DNA of 24,250 nucleotides from DASVLX01 sp035552275 (GTDB taxonomy: Bacteria > Actinomycetota > Actinomycetes > Mycobacteriales > Pseudonocardiaceae): assembly GCA_035552275.1 (NCBI GenBank), contig DASZLR010000013.1:1-24250 (forward strand), written 5' to 3'. Shown piece after piece: positions 6,819 through 14,882 of this stretch. A model generated the notes under the pieces. The model was given only the letters and a program-made list of their open reading frames with translations. It was not told the DNA's origin and made no database searches. A program made the translations under genes and the position numbers. How positions within the stretch are numbered: position 1 is the stretch's first letter; every line of letters starts with the position of its first letter.

Positions 6819-8207
6819 GTGCCCGCAGACCGAAACGGCGCCCGAAACAGGGCCGACAGGGCGGGCACGACTGGCACGACAAGAGAACTGCACCTCAATG
6901 TCCATCCGGTGGGCGCGGGCAACCACCCGGGCGCGTGGCGCTGGCCGGGCGCCGACCCGCTGGCGGTGGCCAGGATCGAGGGTTATCTGGAGGTCGCCCG
7001 GGTCGCCGAGCGCGGCACGTTGGACGCGATCTTCCTCGCCGACGTGCCCGGCATCCACGCCGACATCACCGAGTATCCGATCCTCAATGGACTGGAACCG
7101 ACCCTGATCCTCACCGCGATGGCCGTGGTCACCGAGCGCATCGGCCTGATCGCGACCGCGTCCACCTCCTTCAACGAGCCGTTCAACGTCGCCCGCCGGC
7201 TGCGCGCGCTGGACCTGATCAGCCACGGCCGGGCCGGCTGGAACGCGGTCACCACCTCCGGGCCGCGAGTCTCGGCCAACTTCGTCGTCCAGGAACCCAG
7301 CAGCGCGCAGCGGTACCGGCGGGCCGAGGAGTTCGTCGCGGTGGTGTTGGACCTGTGGCGCAGTTGGAAACCGGACGCGCTGGTGCTGGACGCCGGCGCC
7401 GGCTGGTACGCGGACATGGCCGGGATCGCGCCGATCGACCACTTCGGCGAGCACTTCAGCGTGCGCGGGCCGATCACCCTGCCGCCCTCTGAGCAGGGCT
7501 ATCCGGTGATCTACCACGCGGGCGTCTCCGATGACGTGCGCACGCTGACCGCGCGCACCGGCGAGGCGATGTTCAGCGCCGTCGCCGACCGGGACGCAGC
7601 CCGCGCCGATGTCGCCGACATCCGCGGCCGCGCGGTCGGCTTCGGCCGCCGCCCCGACTCGTTCCTGTTCCTGCCCGGCTTGGTGACCACGCTCGGCGGC
7701 ACCGAACAGGAGGCTTTGGAGCGTCGCGAGCGGCTCGACGAGCTGTCCAACAACCAGGAGGCGGTGGTGGGGCTGGCTTACCGGCTCGGCCTGCACCCCG
7801 ACGACCTGGAACTGGACAAGCCGGTCCCGCGACAACTGCGCGACGCGCTGACAGTCCCCATGGGACATACCCGGCCGGCGGTGTTGTTGGCCAAGCGGGG
7901 CCTGACTGTGCGGGACATCCTGCGTCGCGGTGGCGGCAGCGGGCATGTGACGGCCGTCGGCGCGCCCGAGCAGGTGGCCGACCTGATCGCCGACTGGTAC
8001 ACCGCCGGAGCGGTCGACGGCTTCACCGTGATGCCCGACGTCACCTTCGACGGGCTGCCCGACTTCGTTGACCAGGTGGTGCCGATCCTGCGCCGGCGCG
8101 GGCTGTTCCGCACCGAGTACCGGGGTGTGACGCTCCGCGAACACCACGGACTGCCCATCCCGGACATCGCGATGCGGCGGCCGGACTACCACGTCGCGGG
8201 GGTCTGA
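6819..8207 (+). CDS. FMN-dependent luciferase-like monooxygenase, NtaA/SnaA/DszA family
   Basis: The 462-residue protein has the TIM-barrel bacterial-luciferase fold in its NtaA/SnaA/DszA form. The N-terminal LHLNVHPVGAGNHPGAWRWPGAD, FLADVPGIHAD, GLIATASTSFNEPFNVARRLRALDLISHGRAGWNAVTT and RYRRAEEFV stretches are all family hallmarks. These enzymes use FMNH2 supplied by a separate flavin reductase and O2 to hydroxylate, oxidise or Baeyer-Villiger oxidise a substrate. GTG 6819 is chosen because AGGAG lies six bases before it; an upstream ATG at 6774 is less well placed. The next monooxygenase starts three bases after this stop. Two-component flavin monooxygenases are known in abyssomicin and neoabyssomicin clusters (AbyE/AbmE type), which suggests tailoring of the polyketide. 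Related genes beside peptide-type ABC transporters elsewhere serve sulfur-compound catabolism, so that alternative stays open. Confidence 0.88.
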   Translation: MPADRNGARNRADRAGTTGTTRELHLNVHPVGAGNHPGAWRWPGADPLAVARIEGYLEVARVAERGTLDAIFLADVPGIHADITEYPILNGLEPTLILTAMAVVTERIGLIATASTSFNEPFNVARRLRALDLISHGRAGWNAVTTSGPRVSANFVVQEPSSAQRYRRAEEFVAVVLDLWRSWKPDALVLDAGAGWYADMAGIAPIDHFGEHFSVRGPITLPPSEQGYPVIYHAGVSDDVRTLTARTGEAMFSAVADRDAARADVADIRGRAVGFGRRPDSFLFLPGLVTTLGGTEQEALERRERLDELSNNQEAVVGLAYRLGLHPDDLELDKPVPRQLRDALTVPMGHTRPAVLLAKRGLTVRDILRRGGGSGHVTAVGAPEQVADLIADWYTAGAVDGFTVMPDVTFDGLPDFVDQVVPILRRRGLFRTEYRGVTLREHHGLPIPDIAMRRPDYHVAGV

Positions 8208-8210
8208 TCG

Positions 8211-9236
8211 ATGACCGCACTGTCCTTTGTCGACCAGGGTCCGGTGTCGGCCGAGCACAGCCCCCGACAGACCCTGGGGCACACCATCGAACTGGCCCGG
8301 CTCGCCGACGAGCTCGGTTACACGCGGTACTGGCTGGCCGAGCACCACGGCGTCCACAACATGGGCATCGCCGCGCCGGAAATCCTCATTGGACACGTCG
8401 CCGGCCGGACCAGCCGGATCAGGGTCGGCTCGGGCGGCATGATGCTGCCCAACCACGCGCCGCTGCACGTCGCCGAGCAGTTCCGCACTCTGGAAGCGTT
8501 GCACCCCAACCGGATCGACCTCGGTGTCGGCCGGTCCACCGGCACCGGTGACGACCCCACCAAGGCCGCGCTGCTGCGCACCCCCGACGGGCTGGCCCGG
8601 TTCGGCCAGCACCTGAGCCAGTTGCTCGGCGTCGGTGGGCTGCGCGAGCTGGATCCCGACGACCCGTACGCGCCGCTGTTCGCCTCGCCCTCGGACGTGC
8701 CGCTGCCGGCGGTGTTCGTGCTCGGATCCAGCTCCGGCAGCGCCGAAACCGCCGCCCGCGCGGGCCTGAACTACGCGTTCTTCGCGGTGAACCAGGACCC
8801 GGCGCTGGCGTTCGAGGCCTTACGCCGGTACCGCGAGCGGTTCACCCCGGCCCGTCCCGGCGATGAGCCGCACGCGATTCTGGCCTGCCGGATCTGGGTC
8901 GGCGAGGACGACGAGCACGCTCGCGCGCTGGCCGCCTCGGAGCGGCTGGCAGTCCTCGACTACCTCACCGGCAACCCGGCGGCGCTGGAACCGATGGAGA
9001 AGGCGCTGGCCCGGCCGCTGACCGATGCGCAGCTCGCGGTGCGGGAAACGCTGGACTACCGGCCGGACATCGTCGGCGACACCGAGGCGGCCGCCGCCCG
9101 GATCGCCCAGATCACCGCGGCCAGCGGCGCCGACGAGGTGATGGCCATCGCCAACGTCCACGATCCGGTGGAGCGCCGCGACAGCCTGCGCCGGCTCGCG
9201 GTCGCGGTCGGGCTGTGTCCCGCGCCGGTCGGCTGA
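8211..9236 (+). CDS. Luciferase-like flavin-dependent oxidoreductase, MsnO8-type
   Basis: The 341-residue protein is a second luciferase-like monooxygenase of a different subfamily. LSFVDQGPVSA at the N-terminus, RYWLAEHHGVHNMGIAAPEI, RIRVGSGGMMLPNHAPLHVAEQFRTLE and RIDLGVGRSTGTG are typical of the MsnO8/YhbW branch. It would also need reduced flavin from a partner reductase. Its ATG lies three bases downstream of the previous stop, so the two are almost certainly cotranscribed and translationally coupled. Codon 204 is TTA, the rare leucine codon that depends on the bldA tRNA in Streptomyces, which would delay full expression to late growth if the host uses that system. The substrate is unknown; tailoring of the cluster product is the likely role, and oxidation of an imported compound is the alternative. 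Confidence 0.85.
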   Translation: MTALSFVDQGPVSAEHSPRQTLGHTIELARLADELGYTRYWLAEHHGVHNMGIAAPEILIGHVAGRTSRIRVGSGGMMLPNHAPLHVAEQFRTLEALHPNRIDLGVGRSTGTGDDPTKAALLRTPDGLARFGQHLSQLLGVGGLRELDPDDPYAPLFASPSDVPLPAVFVLGSSSGSAETAARAGLNYAFFAVNQDPALAFEALRRYRERFTPARPGDEPHAILACRIWVGEDDEHARALAASERLAVLDYLTGNPAALEPMEKALARPLTDAQLAVRETLDYRPDIVGDTEAAAARIAQITAASGADEVMAIANVHDPVERRDSLRRLAVAVGLCPAPVG

Positions 9237-9280
9237 CCGCCCCGAACTCAACTCACCTTTCACAGCAACAGGAGCGTCAC

Positions 9281-10942
9281 ATGTATACCCGGAGAAAGTT
9301 CTTCGGCCTGTCCGCCGGCTCCGTCGCCGTCCTCGGCCTCGGTTCGGTGAGTCTGGCCGGACTGGCCGGCTGCGACACCGGCGCCAGCGGCTCGGCCGGC
9401 GGCGGCACACCGCAGCGCGGCGGCACCATCACCTTCGGCACCACCGGTGAGCCGGACAGCTGGGACCTGCACGTGGCCGCGTCCAGCATCGCCGCCGTGG
9501 CGCTGCGGGCGGTGTACGACTCGCTGGTCAACGAGAAGCCGGACGGCACCTTCGAGCCGTGGCTGGCGAAATCCTGGACGGTGTCCCCGGACGGCCTGCG
9601 CTACACCTTCACCCTCCGCCAGGACGTGACCTTCAGCGACGGCACCAAGTTCAACTCCCAGGCGGTGAAGGCGAACTTCGACCACATCGCCGCGCCGGCC
9701 ACCGCGTCCCGCAACGCCGCCACCCTGATCGGACCCTACCTCCGCACCGAGACCCCCGACCCGTACACCGCGGTGGTGGTGTTCTCCGCGCCGTACTCGC
9801 CGTTCCTCGGCGCGGCCAGCACGCCCTTCCTCGGCTTCCACTCGCCGGCCGTGCTGAGCGCCAACCCGGCCGGCATCGCCTCGGGCGGCCGGAACGTGGT
9901 CAGCACCGGGCCGTTCACCTTCGCCTCGGTGCAGGCCGGTCAGCAGGCGGTGTTCAACCGGCGGCCCGGCTACGCCTGGGCGCCGCGGTCGGCGCCCAAC
10001 CTCGGCGAGTCCTATCTGGACGGCTACACAGTGCGGTTCCTGCCCACCGACGCGGCTCGGGTCGGTGCGCTCACGTCGGGCCAACTCGACGTCGCGGACC
10101 AGGTGCCGGCCACCTCGGTCGCCCAGTTGCGGTCCTCGCCGTCGACCACTCTGGACAGTCGGGACAACGTGGGCGCGCCGTTCACCTACGCCCTCAACGT
10201 CACCAAGGCGCCGTTCGACGACCCGAACGTGCGCGTCGCCATCCAGTCCGCTGTGGACACCGACTCGATCACCAAGGGACTGTTCCAGGGCGTGTACGAG
10301 CGGGCCTGGTCGGTGCTCACTCCGTCCACGCCCGGTTACGCCACCTCGGTCGAGCACACCTGGGGCTACGACCCGGCGAAGGCCAAGAAACTGCTGGACG
10401 CCGCCGGCTACACCGGAACCGATAGCCAGGGCTACCGCACCAAGGGCGGCCAGCGGCTGTCCGTCGGGCTGATCTACGCCTCGTCGTTCACCACCGCCGA
10501 GCAACTCAACTACCACACCGCGCTCAAGGACGCGCTCAAGCAGGCCGGCGTCGAACTGGTGCTGCGCCCGCTGGACACCGCCGCGGTGGTGCAGGCGTTC
10601 AGCACCGGCGACTACCACTTCGGCGCCTACTCGCTGAGCACCCCAGACGGATCGCTGTTGCGGGAGACCTTCTACTCCAAGGATCTGCCCTCGGCCGGCG
10701 GGTCCAATGTGTCCCGAGTCGCCGATCCGCAACTGGACGGCTGGCTGGACCAGGCGCTCGCCACCCAGGACGTGACCGCCCGCGACACCCTCTACGGCAA
10801 GGTGCAGCAGCGGGTGCTGGCGCAGGCGTTCGCACTGCCGACGTACGTGGGCAAGCGGATCTTCGGTGTGCAGAGCCGGGTCCACGGTTTCGCCTTGGAC
10901 GTGCAGAACCTGCCGCACTTCGAGCGGGTCTGGGTGAGCTGA
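9281..10942 (+). CDS. Family 5 extracellular solute-binding lipoprotein (Dpp/Opp type)
   Basis: The 553-residue precursor begins with a twin-arginine-type signal (TRRKFFGLSAGSVAVLGLGS) ending in the lipobox LAGC, so Cys31 would be lipidated and the protein anchored outside the membrane. The mature part has the family 5 binding-protein pattern: GGTITFGTTGEPDSWD, then LAKSWTVSPDGLRYTFTLRQDVTFSDG, VSTGPFTF, and a C-terminal LPTYVGKRIFG segment. These proteins bind peptides, nickel chelates, opines or other bulky ligands and deliver them to a permease. ATG 9281 has AGGAG upstream with good spacing; the 44-bp gap after the monooxygenase gene holds only this site. It is the first of four contiguous transporter genes. 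A four-gene set of this composition is reported from abyssomicin clusters (abyF1-F4), from memory. The ligand is unknown. Confidence 0.92.
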   Translation: MYTRRKFFGLSAGSVAVLGLGSVSLAGLAGCDTGASGSAGGGTPQRGGTITFGTTGEPDSWDLHVAASSIAAVALRAVYDSLVNEKPDGTFEPWLAKSWTVSPDGLRYTFTLRQDVTFSDGTKFNSQAVKANFDHIAAPATASRNAATLIGPYLRTETPDPYTAVVVFSAPYSPFLGAASTPFLGFHSPAVLSANPAGIASGGRNVVSTGPFTFASVQAGQQAVFNRRPGYAWAPRSAPNLGESYLDGYTVRFLPTDAARVGALTSGQLDVADQVPATSVAQLRSSPSTTLDSRDNVGAPFTYALNVTKAPFDDPNVRVAIQSAVDTDSITKGLFQGVYERAWSVLTPSTPGYATSVEHTWGYDPAKAKKLLDAAGYTGTDSQGYRTKGGQRLSVGLIYASSFTTAEQLNYHTALKDALKQAGVELVLRPLDTAAVVQAFSTGDYHFGAYSLSTPDGSLLRETFYSKDLPSAGGSNVSRVADPQLDGWLDQALATQDVTARDTLYGKVQQRVLAQAFALPTYVGKRIFGVQSRVHGFALDVQNLPHFERVWVS

Positions 10943-10944
10943 TC

Positions 10945-11883
10945 GTGCCCCCCGCTCTGCGGTTCGTGCTGCGCCGGGCGGCCGGCGGCATCGCCGTGCT
11001 GTGGGGCGCGGTCACCGTGACCTTCTTCGCGGTGACCGCGGCCGGCGGCGACCAGATCGACGCGATCCTCGGCCCGGACGCGGCCAACCTGCCCGGCCTG
11101 CGCGCCCAGGTCGCGGCCCAGTACGGGCTGAACAAGCCGCTGATCGTGCAGTACCTGAACCGGCTGTGGTCGCTGCTGCACGGCGACCTCGGCTGGTCGT
11201 ACCAGCGCAACGAGCCGGTGGCCAGGCTGCTCTCCGGTCAGGTGCTGCCCACCCTGGAACTGGCCGCCAGCGCCGCCGTCGTCGGCTTCCTGCTGGCCGT
11301 GCTGCTCGCGGTCGCCACCGCCGGACGGGGGCGGCTGGCGCGTGGGCTCGCCTCGCTGGCCGAGCTGCTCGCGGTCGCGGTGCCGTCGTTCTGGCTGGGC
11401 ATCGTGCTGCTGGCGGTGTTCTCCTTCACCCTGCGCTGGTTCCCGGCGTTCGGCGCGGCCGGCGTGCCCAGCCTGGTGCTGCCCACGCTCGCGCTGGCGC
11501 TGCCGATCGCCGGGGTGCTCGCCCAGGTGCTGCGCCAGGAACTGGAACTGGCCGACTCGAAGCCGTTCGCGCTGTCCGCTCGGGCGCGCGGGCTGGGCGA
11601 GCGGACGCTGTTGGTGCGACACACCTTGCGGCACGCGCTGCTGCCGGTCACCACCATGTCCGCGTGGGCGCTGGGCACCCTCATCGGTGGCGCGGTGCTG
11701 GTCGAGCAGGTGTTCTCCCGGCCTGGCCTGGGCAGCCTGCTGGTGGACGCGGTCAAGCACCGGGACACCCCGGTCGTGTCGGCGGTGGTGATCCTCGCCG
11801 CGCTGGTGTTCGTGGTCGCCAACACCGTCGCGGACGCGATGTATCCGGTGATCGACGCGCGGCTGCGGGTGAGCACGACATGA
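10945..11883 (+). CDS. ABC transporter permease, DppB type
   Basis: This 312-residue integral membrane protein is the first permease of the transporter. The N-terminus (RFVLRRAAGGIAVLWGAVTVTFFAV) is the single helix that precedes the periplasmic segment in DppB/OppB proteins; AAQYGLNKPLIVQYLNRLWSLLHGDLGWSY is the conserved extracellular part. The cytoplasmic EAA-type loop, which docks on the ATPase, is visible as ARARGLGERTLLVRHTLRHALLP. GTG 10945 lies two bases after the preceding stop, and its own stop overlaps the start of the next gene by four bases (ATGA). It forms a heterodimer with the DppC-type partner and carries ligand from the lipoprotein across the membrane. Confidence 0.92.
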   Translation: MPPALRFVLRRAAGGIAVLWGAVTVTFFAVTAAGGDQIDAILGPDAANLPGLRAQVAAQYGLNKPLIVQYLNRLWSLLHGDLGWSYQRNEPVARLLSGQVLPTLELAASAAVVGFLLAVLLAVATAGRGRLARGLASLAELLAVAVPSFWLGIVLLAVFSFTLRWFPAFGAAGVPSLVLPTLALALPIAGVLAQVLRQELELADSKPFALSARARGLGERTLLVRHTLRHALLPVTTMSAWALGTLIGGAVLVEQVFSRPGLGSLLVDAVKHRDTPVVSAVVILAALVFVVANTVADAMYPVIDARLRVSTT

Positions 11884-12737
11884 CCAGCGCCACCCTCACC
11901 GACCGCTGGCCGACTCGGCGGATCCGCCGAAGCCGCGTCTCCGGTTCCGTTGTCGCGCTGGTGATTTCCGGGCTGGTGGTCGCTCTGCTCGGCCTGATCG
12001 CGTTGTTCCCGCAGTGGTTCGCCAGCACCTCGCCGGACACCGACGACCCGCTGCACGCCTTCACCCCGCCGGGCGCCAGACATCCGTTCGGCACCGACCA
12101 ACTCGGGCGCGACATCTACTCCCGGGTGATCTACGGCGCGCACATCTCGGTCGCCAACGGGCTCGTCGCCACCGTCATCGGCGTGCTGCTCGGCTGCCTG
12201 CTCGGGCTGGTCGCCGCGAACGGCGGCCGCTGGGCGGACGCGCTGGTGATGCGCGCCACCGACGTCTGGCTGGCGTTCCCGGAGATCCTGCTGGCGTTGC
12301 TGATCATCGCGCTGATCGGCCCCGGCTCGACCAACATCGCGGTGGCCATCGGCTTCGCCGCCGCGCCCTACTACGGGCGATTGGTACGCGGCCAGGCGCT
12401 GGTGGTGTCGCGGGCGGAATACGTTGAGGCGGCCCGCGTCCTGGGCGTGCCGCCGGTCCGCTACACCCTGCGGCACGTGCTGCCCAACATCGCCGGCCCG
12501 GTGGTGGTGCTCGCGTCGCTGGGCACCGGCACCGCCATCGTCGCGGCGGCCGGGCTGTCCCTGCTCGGCCTCGGCCCGCTGCCGCCCACCCCGGAATGGG
12601 GCGCGATGCTCGCCGACGGGCAGGGCTACCTGGCCAACGCGTGGTGGATCGCGGTCGCGCCCGGCCTGGCCATCGTGGTCGTCGTGCTGGCGGTGACCAT
12701 CCTGGGCCGCAACCTGCAGGCGAGGAGCATTCGGTGA
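11880..12737 (+). CDS. ABC transporter permease, DppC type
   Basis: This second permease has 285 residues and starts at the ATG within the ATGA overlap with the previous gene. After a charged N-terminus and a first helix (VVALVISGLVVALLGLIALFPQWF) comes the family's HPFGTDQLGRDIYSRVIYGAHISV stretch, the best single marker of DppC/OppC proteins. The EAA loop reads YVEAARVLGVPPVRYTLRHVLPN. Five to six further helices follow the usual plan. It pairs with the DppB-type permease and with the fused ATPase, whose GTG overlaps its stop by four bases. Confidence 0.92.
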   Translation: MTSATLTDRWPTRRIRRSRVSGSVVALVISGLVVALLGLIALFPQWFASTSPDTDDPLHAFTPPGARHPFGTDQLGRDIYSRVIYGAHISVANGLVATVIGVLLGCLLGLVAANGGRWADALVMRATDVWLAFPEILLALLIIALIGPGSTNIAVAIGFAAAPYYGRLVRGQALVVSRAEYVEAARVLGVPPVRYTLRHVLPNIAGPVVVLASLGTGTAIVAAAGLSLLGLGPLPPTPEWGAMLADGQGYLANAWWIAVAPGLAIVVVVLAVTILGRNLQARSIR

Positions 12738-14377
12738 GTCTTGTGGAGGTCTCCGGGCTGACAGTGTCGTTCGGCCGGGCGCGGCCGGTGGTGCGGGACG
12801 TCTCGTTCGCCGTGGACAACGGCGAATGCGTGGCGCTGGTGGGGGAGTCCGGCTCGGGCAAGAGCGTCACCGCCCGCACGCTGCTCGGCCTCGCCGGCCG
12901 AGGCGCGACAGTGCGCGCGGACCGGCTGCGGATCGCCGGCCAGGACACCGGGAAGTACCGTCAGCGGGACTGGCAGCGGGTGCGCGGCCGGACCGCCGGG
13001 CTGGTGTCCCAGGACGCCCTGGTGTCGCTGGATCCGTTGCGCCGCATCGAGGACGAGGTGCTGGAGTCGGTTCGGGCGCGCGGCGTGCCGGCCGCCGAGC
13101 GACGGCAGGCGGTGATCGACGCGCTGGCCGAGGTCGGCGTCCCCGACCCGGAGGCCCGCGCCGGGCAGTACCCGCACCAGCTTTCCGGCGGCCTGCGCCA
13201 GCGCGCGCTGATCGCCGCCGCGCTGGCCGCGCGACCTGACCTGCTGATCGCCGACGAGCCGACCACCGCGCTGGATGTGCTGGTGCAGCAACAGATCCTC
13301 GACCTCCTCGGCGAGATCAAGCGATCCGGCCGGGCGCTGCTGCTGATCAGCCACGATCTCGCGGTGGTCGCCTCGCTGGCCGACCGGATCGCCGTGCTGC
13401 GCGACGGCGAGATCGTGGAGAGCGGCCCGACCCGCCGGGTCCTGGGCGCGCCCGAGCACGCGTACACCCGGATGCTGATCGACGCCGCGCGTGGCCGGCG
13501 AGCGTCCCGGCCAGCGGTCGCGGTGGGCGAACCGCTGGTGGAGGCCCAGTCGGTGAGCCGATCGTTCGGCGCACGACGGGCGGTCGCCGCCGCCTCGCTG
13601 ACCCTGCGGGCCGGCGAGACCCTGGGCGTGGTCGGCGAATCGGGCTCCGGCAAGAGCACCCTGGCCCGAATGCTGATGGGTCTGACCACGCCGGACGAGG
13701 GGGCGGTGCTGCTGGCCGGTCAGCCGTGGTCGGCCGCGTCCGAGCGGTCCCGGCGCGGCCGCCGGCGGGACATCCAGCTGATCAACCAGAACCCGCACGC
13801 CGCGTTCGACCCCCGGTTCACCGTCGGCCAGATCATCGCCGAGGCCGTGTCCCGGTCGCCGGGGTCGGGGCGGCGCGTTCGTCGGCAGCGGGTCGCCGAA
13901 CTGCTCGCCTGGGTGGGGATTTCCACCGAACACGCCGACCGCCGACCGCACCAGCTCTCCGGCGGACAGCGGCAGCGGGTCGCCATCGCCCGCGCGCTCG
14001 CGCCGCGTCCCCGGATTCTGGTGTGCGACGAGCCGGTGTCCGCTTTGGACGTTTCGGTGCGGGCGCAGGTGCTGGACCTGTTGGCGCGGTTGCAGTCCGA
14101 GACCGGGGTCGCACTCGTGTTCATCAGCCACGATCTGGGCGTGGTGGAACAGATCAGCGACCGGTTGATGATCATGAAGGACGGCGAGGTGGTGGAGGAG
14201 GGCGGCACCGCCGAGGTGTTCGACCACCCCCAGCACCCGTACACCAAGGCCCTGCTGGCCGCCGTGCCCCGGCTCAGCTCTGATTCCGGCCCCGATTCAG
14301 CTGACCTGGGAGCCGAGCCGGCCGACGTCGGCGAGATCGCCGAGGACGGTCAGCCGGTCGGCGCGAACCGGCCGTAG
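12734..14377 (+). CDS. Fused double ATP-binding protein of a Dpp/Opp-type ABC transporter
   Basis: The 547 residues hold two complete ATPase domains that are separate DppD and DppF subunits in many bacteria. Domain 1 (about 1-260) has Walker A GESGSGKS (37-44), signature LSGGLRQR and Walker B LLIADEPTTALD. Domain 2 (about 270-520) has Walker A GESGSGKST (near 301-309), signature LSGGQRQR and Walker B ILVCDEPVSALD. Each domain ends in the oligopeptide-type extension containing HAYTRMLIDA or HPYTKALLAAVP. Both halves keep all ATP-binding motifs, so both should be active. It starts with GTG inside a GTGA overlap. Its last 28 bases overlap the 3' end of the convergent flavin reductase gene, so antisense transcripts should form there. 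Confidence 0.93.
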   Translation: MSLVEVSGLTVSFGRARPVVRDVSFAVDNGECVALVGESGSGKSVTARTLLGLAGRGATVRADRLRIAGQDTGKYRQRDWQRVRGRTAGLVSQDALVSLDPLRRIEDEVLESVRARGVPAAERRQAVIDALAEVGVPDPEARAGQYPHQLSGGLRQRALIAAALAARPDLLIADEPTTALDVLVQQQILDLLGEIKRSGRALLLISHDLAVVASLADRIAVLRDGEIVESGPTRRVLGAPEHAYTRMLIDAARGRRASRPAVAVGEPLVEAQSVSRSFGARRAVAAASLTLRAGETLGVVGESGSGKSTLARMLMGLTTPDEGAVLLAGQPWSAASERSRRGRRRDIQLINQNPHAAFDPRFTVGQIIAEAVSRSPGSGRRVRRQRVAELLAWVGISTEHADRRPHQLSGGQRQRVAIARALAPRPRILVCDEPVSALDVSVRAQVLDLLARLQSETGVALVFISHDLGVVEQISDRLMIMKDGEVVEEGGTAEVFDHPQHPYTKALLAAVPRLSSDSGPDSADLGAEPADVGEIAEDGQPVGANRP

Positions 14378-14871
14378 CCGCCGCGGAAGAACACCAGCGG
14401 GCCGCCGTCGTGCGCATGCTGGAAGTGGTGCACGGCGGCCACCACGATCAGGTGATCACCGGCCGGATGCTCGGCGGTGACGGTGCATTCCAGCCACGCC
14501 GGAGTGTCCGCGATGATCGGCGTGCCGCCGGCCGAACGCGACCACCGCAGGTTGACGAACTTGTCGCCCTGCACGGACTTGGCGGCCAGGTCGCGGGACA
14601 CCTGCCGCTGGTCTTCGCCGAGGATGTTCACGGCCAGCCGGTGCGCGGTGCGCAGCCGGGGCCAGCTGGAACTGGTGTGCGCCACGCAGAACGACACCAG
14701 CGGCGGTCGCAGCGACACCGAGGTGAACGAGTTCACGGCGAGCCCGACCGGCGCGCCGGCGCCCGACTCGAACCCGGTCACCGCGACCACCCCGGTCGGG
14801 AACCGGCCGAGCACGTCCCGGAAATGCCGGGCGTCCAACTCGGCCGGGACGTGCGCGGTGTCGGCGGTCAT
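14350..14871 (-). CDS. Flavin reductase-like FMN-binding protein (reductase partner of the monooxygenases)
   Basis: The 173-residue protein shows the HpaC/SnaC-like flavin reductase pattern: FRDVLGRFPTGVVAVTGF, PVGLAVNSFTSVSLRPPLVSFCV, WPRLRTAHRLAVNILGEDQ and a C-terminal GGPLVFFRGGYGRF. These enzymes reduce FMN with NAD(P)H and release FMNH2 to a separate monooxygenase. ATG 14871 has the best ribosome-binding site in the window, TGAGGAGGG, which also contains the stop of the thioesterase gene just upstream. The two luciferase-like enzymes encoded on the other strand are the obvious recipients. An equivalent gene (AbyZ/AbmZ) accompanies the monooxygenases in abyssomicin-type clusters. The much longer open frame upstream of this ATG is only the shadow of the thioesterase gene. 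Confidence 0.9.
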   Translation of the reverse strand: MTADTAHVPAELDARHFRDVLGRFPTGVVAVTGFESGAGAPVGLAVNSFTSVSLRPPLVSFCVAHTSSSWPRLRTAHRLAVNILGEDQRQVSRDLAAKSVQGDKFVNLRWSRSAGGTPIIADTPAWLECTVTAEHPAGDHLIVVAAVHHFQHAHDGGPLVFFRGGYGRFAPTG

Positions 14872-14882
14872 GTGGACCCTCC

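Noticed and set aside
6789..8612. A 607-codon minus-strand frame opposite the two monooxygenases.
   Set aside because: No motifs; it is the shadow of two well-recognised genes on the plus strand.
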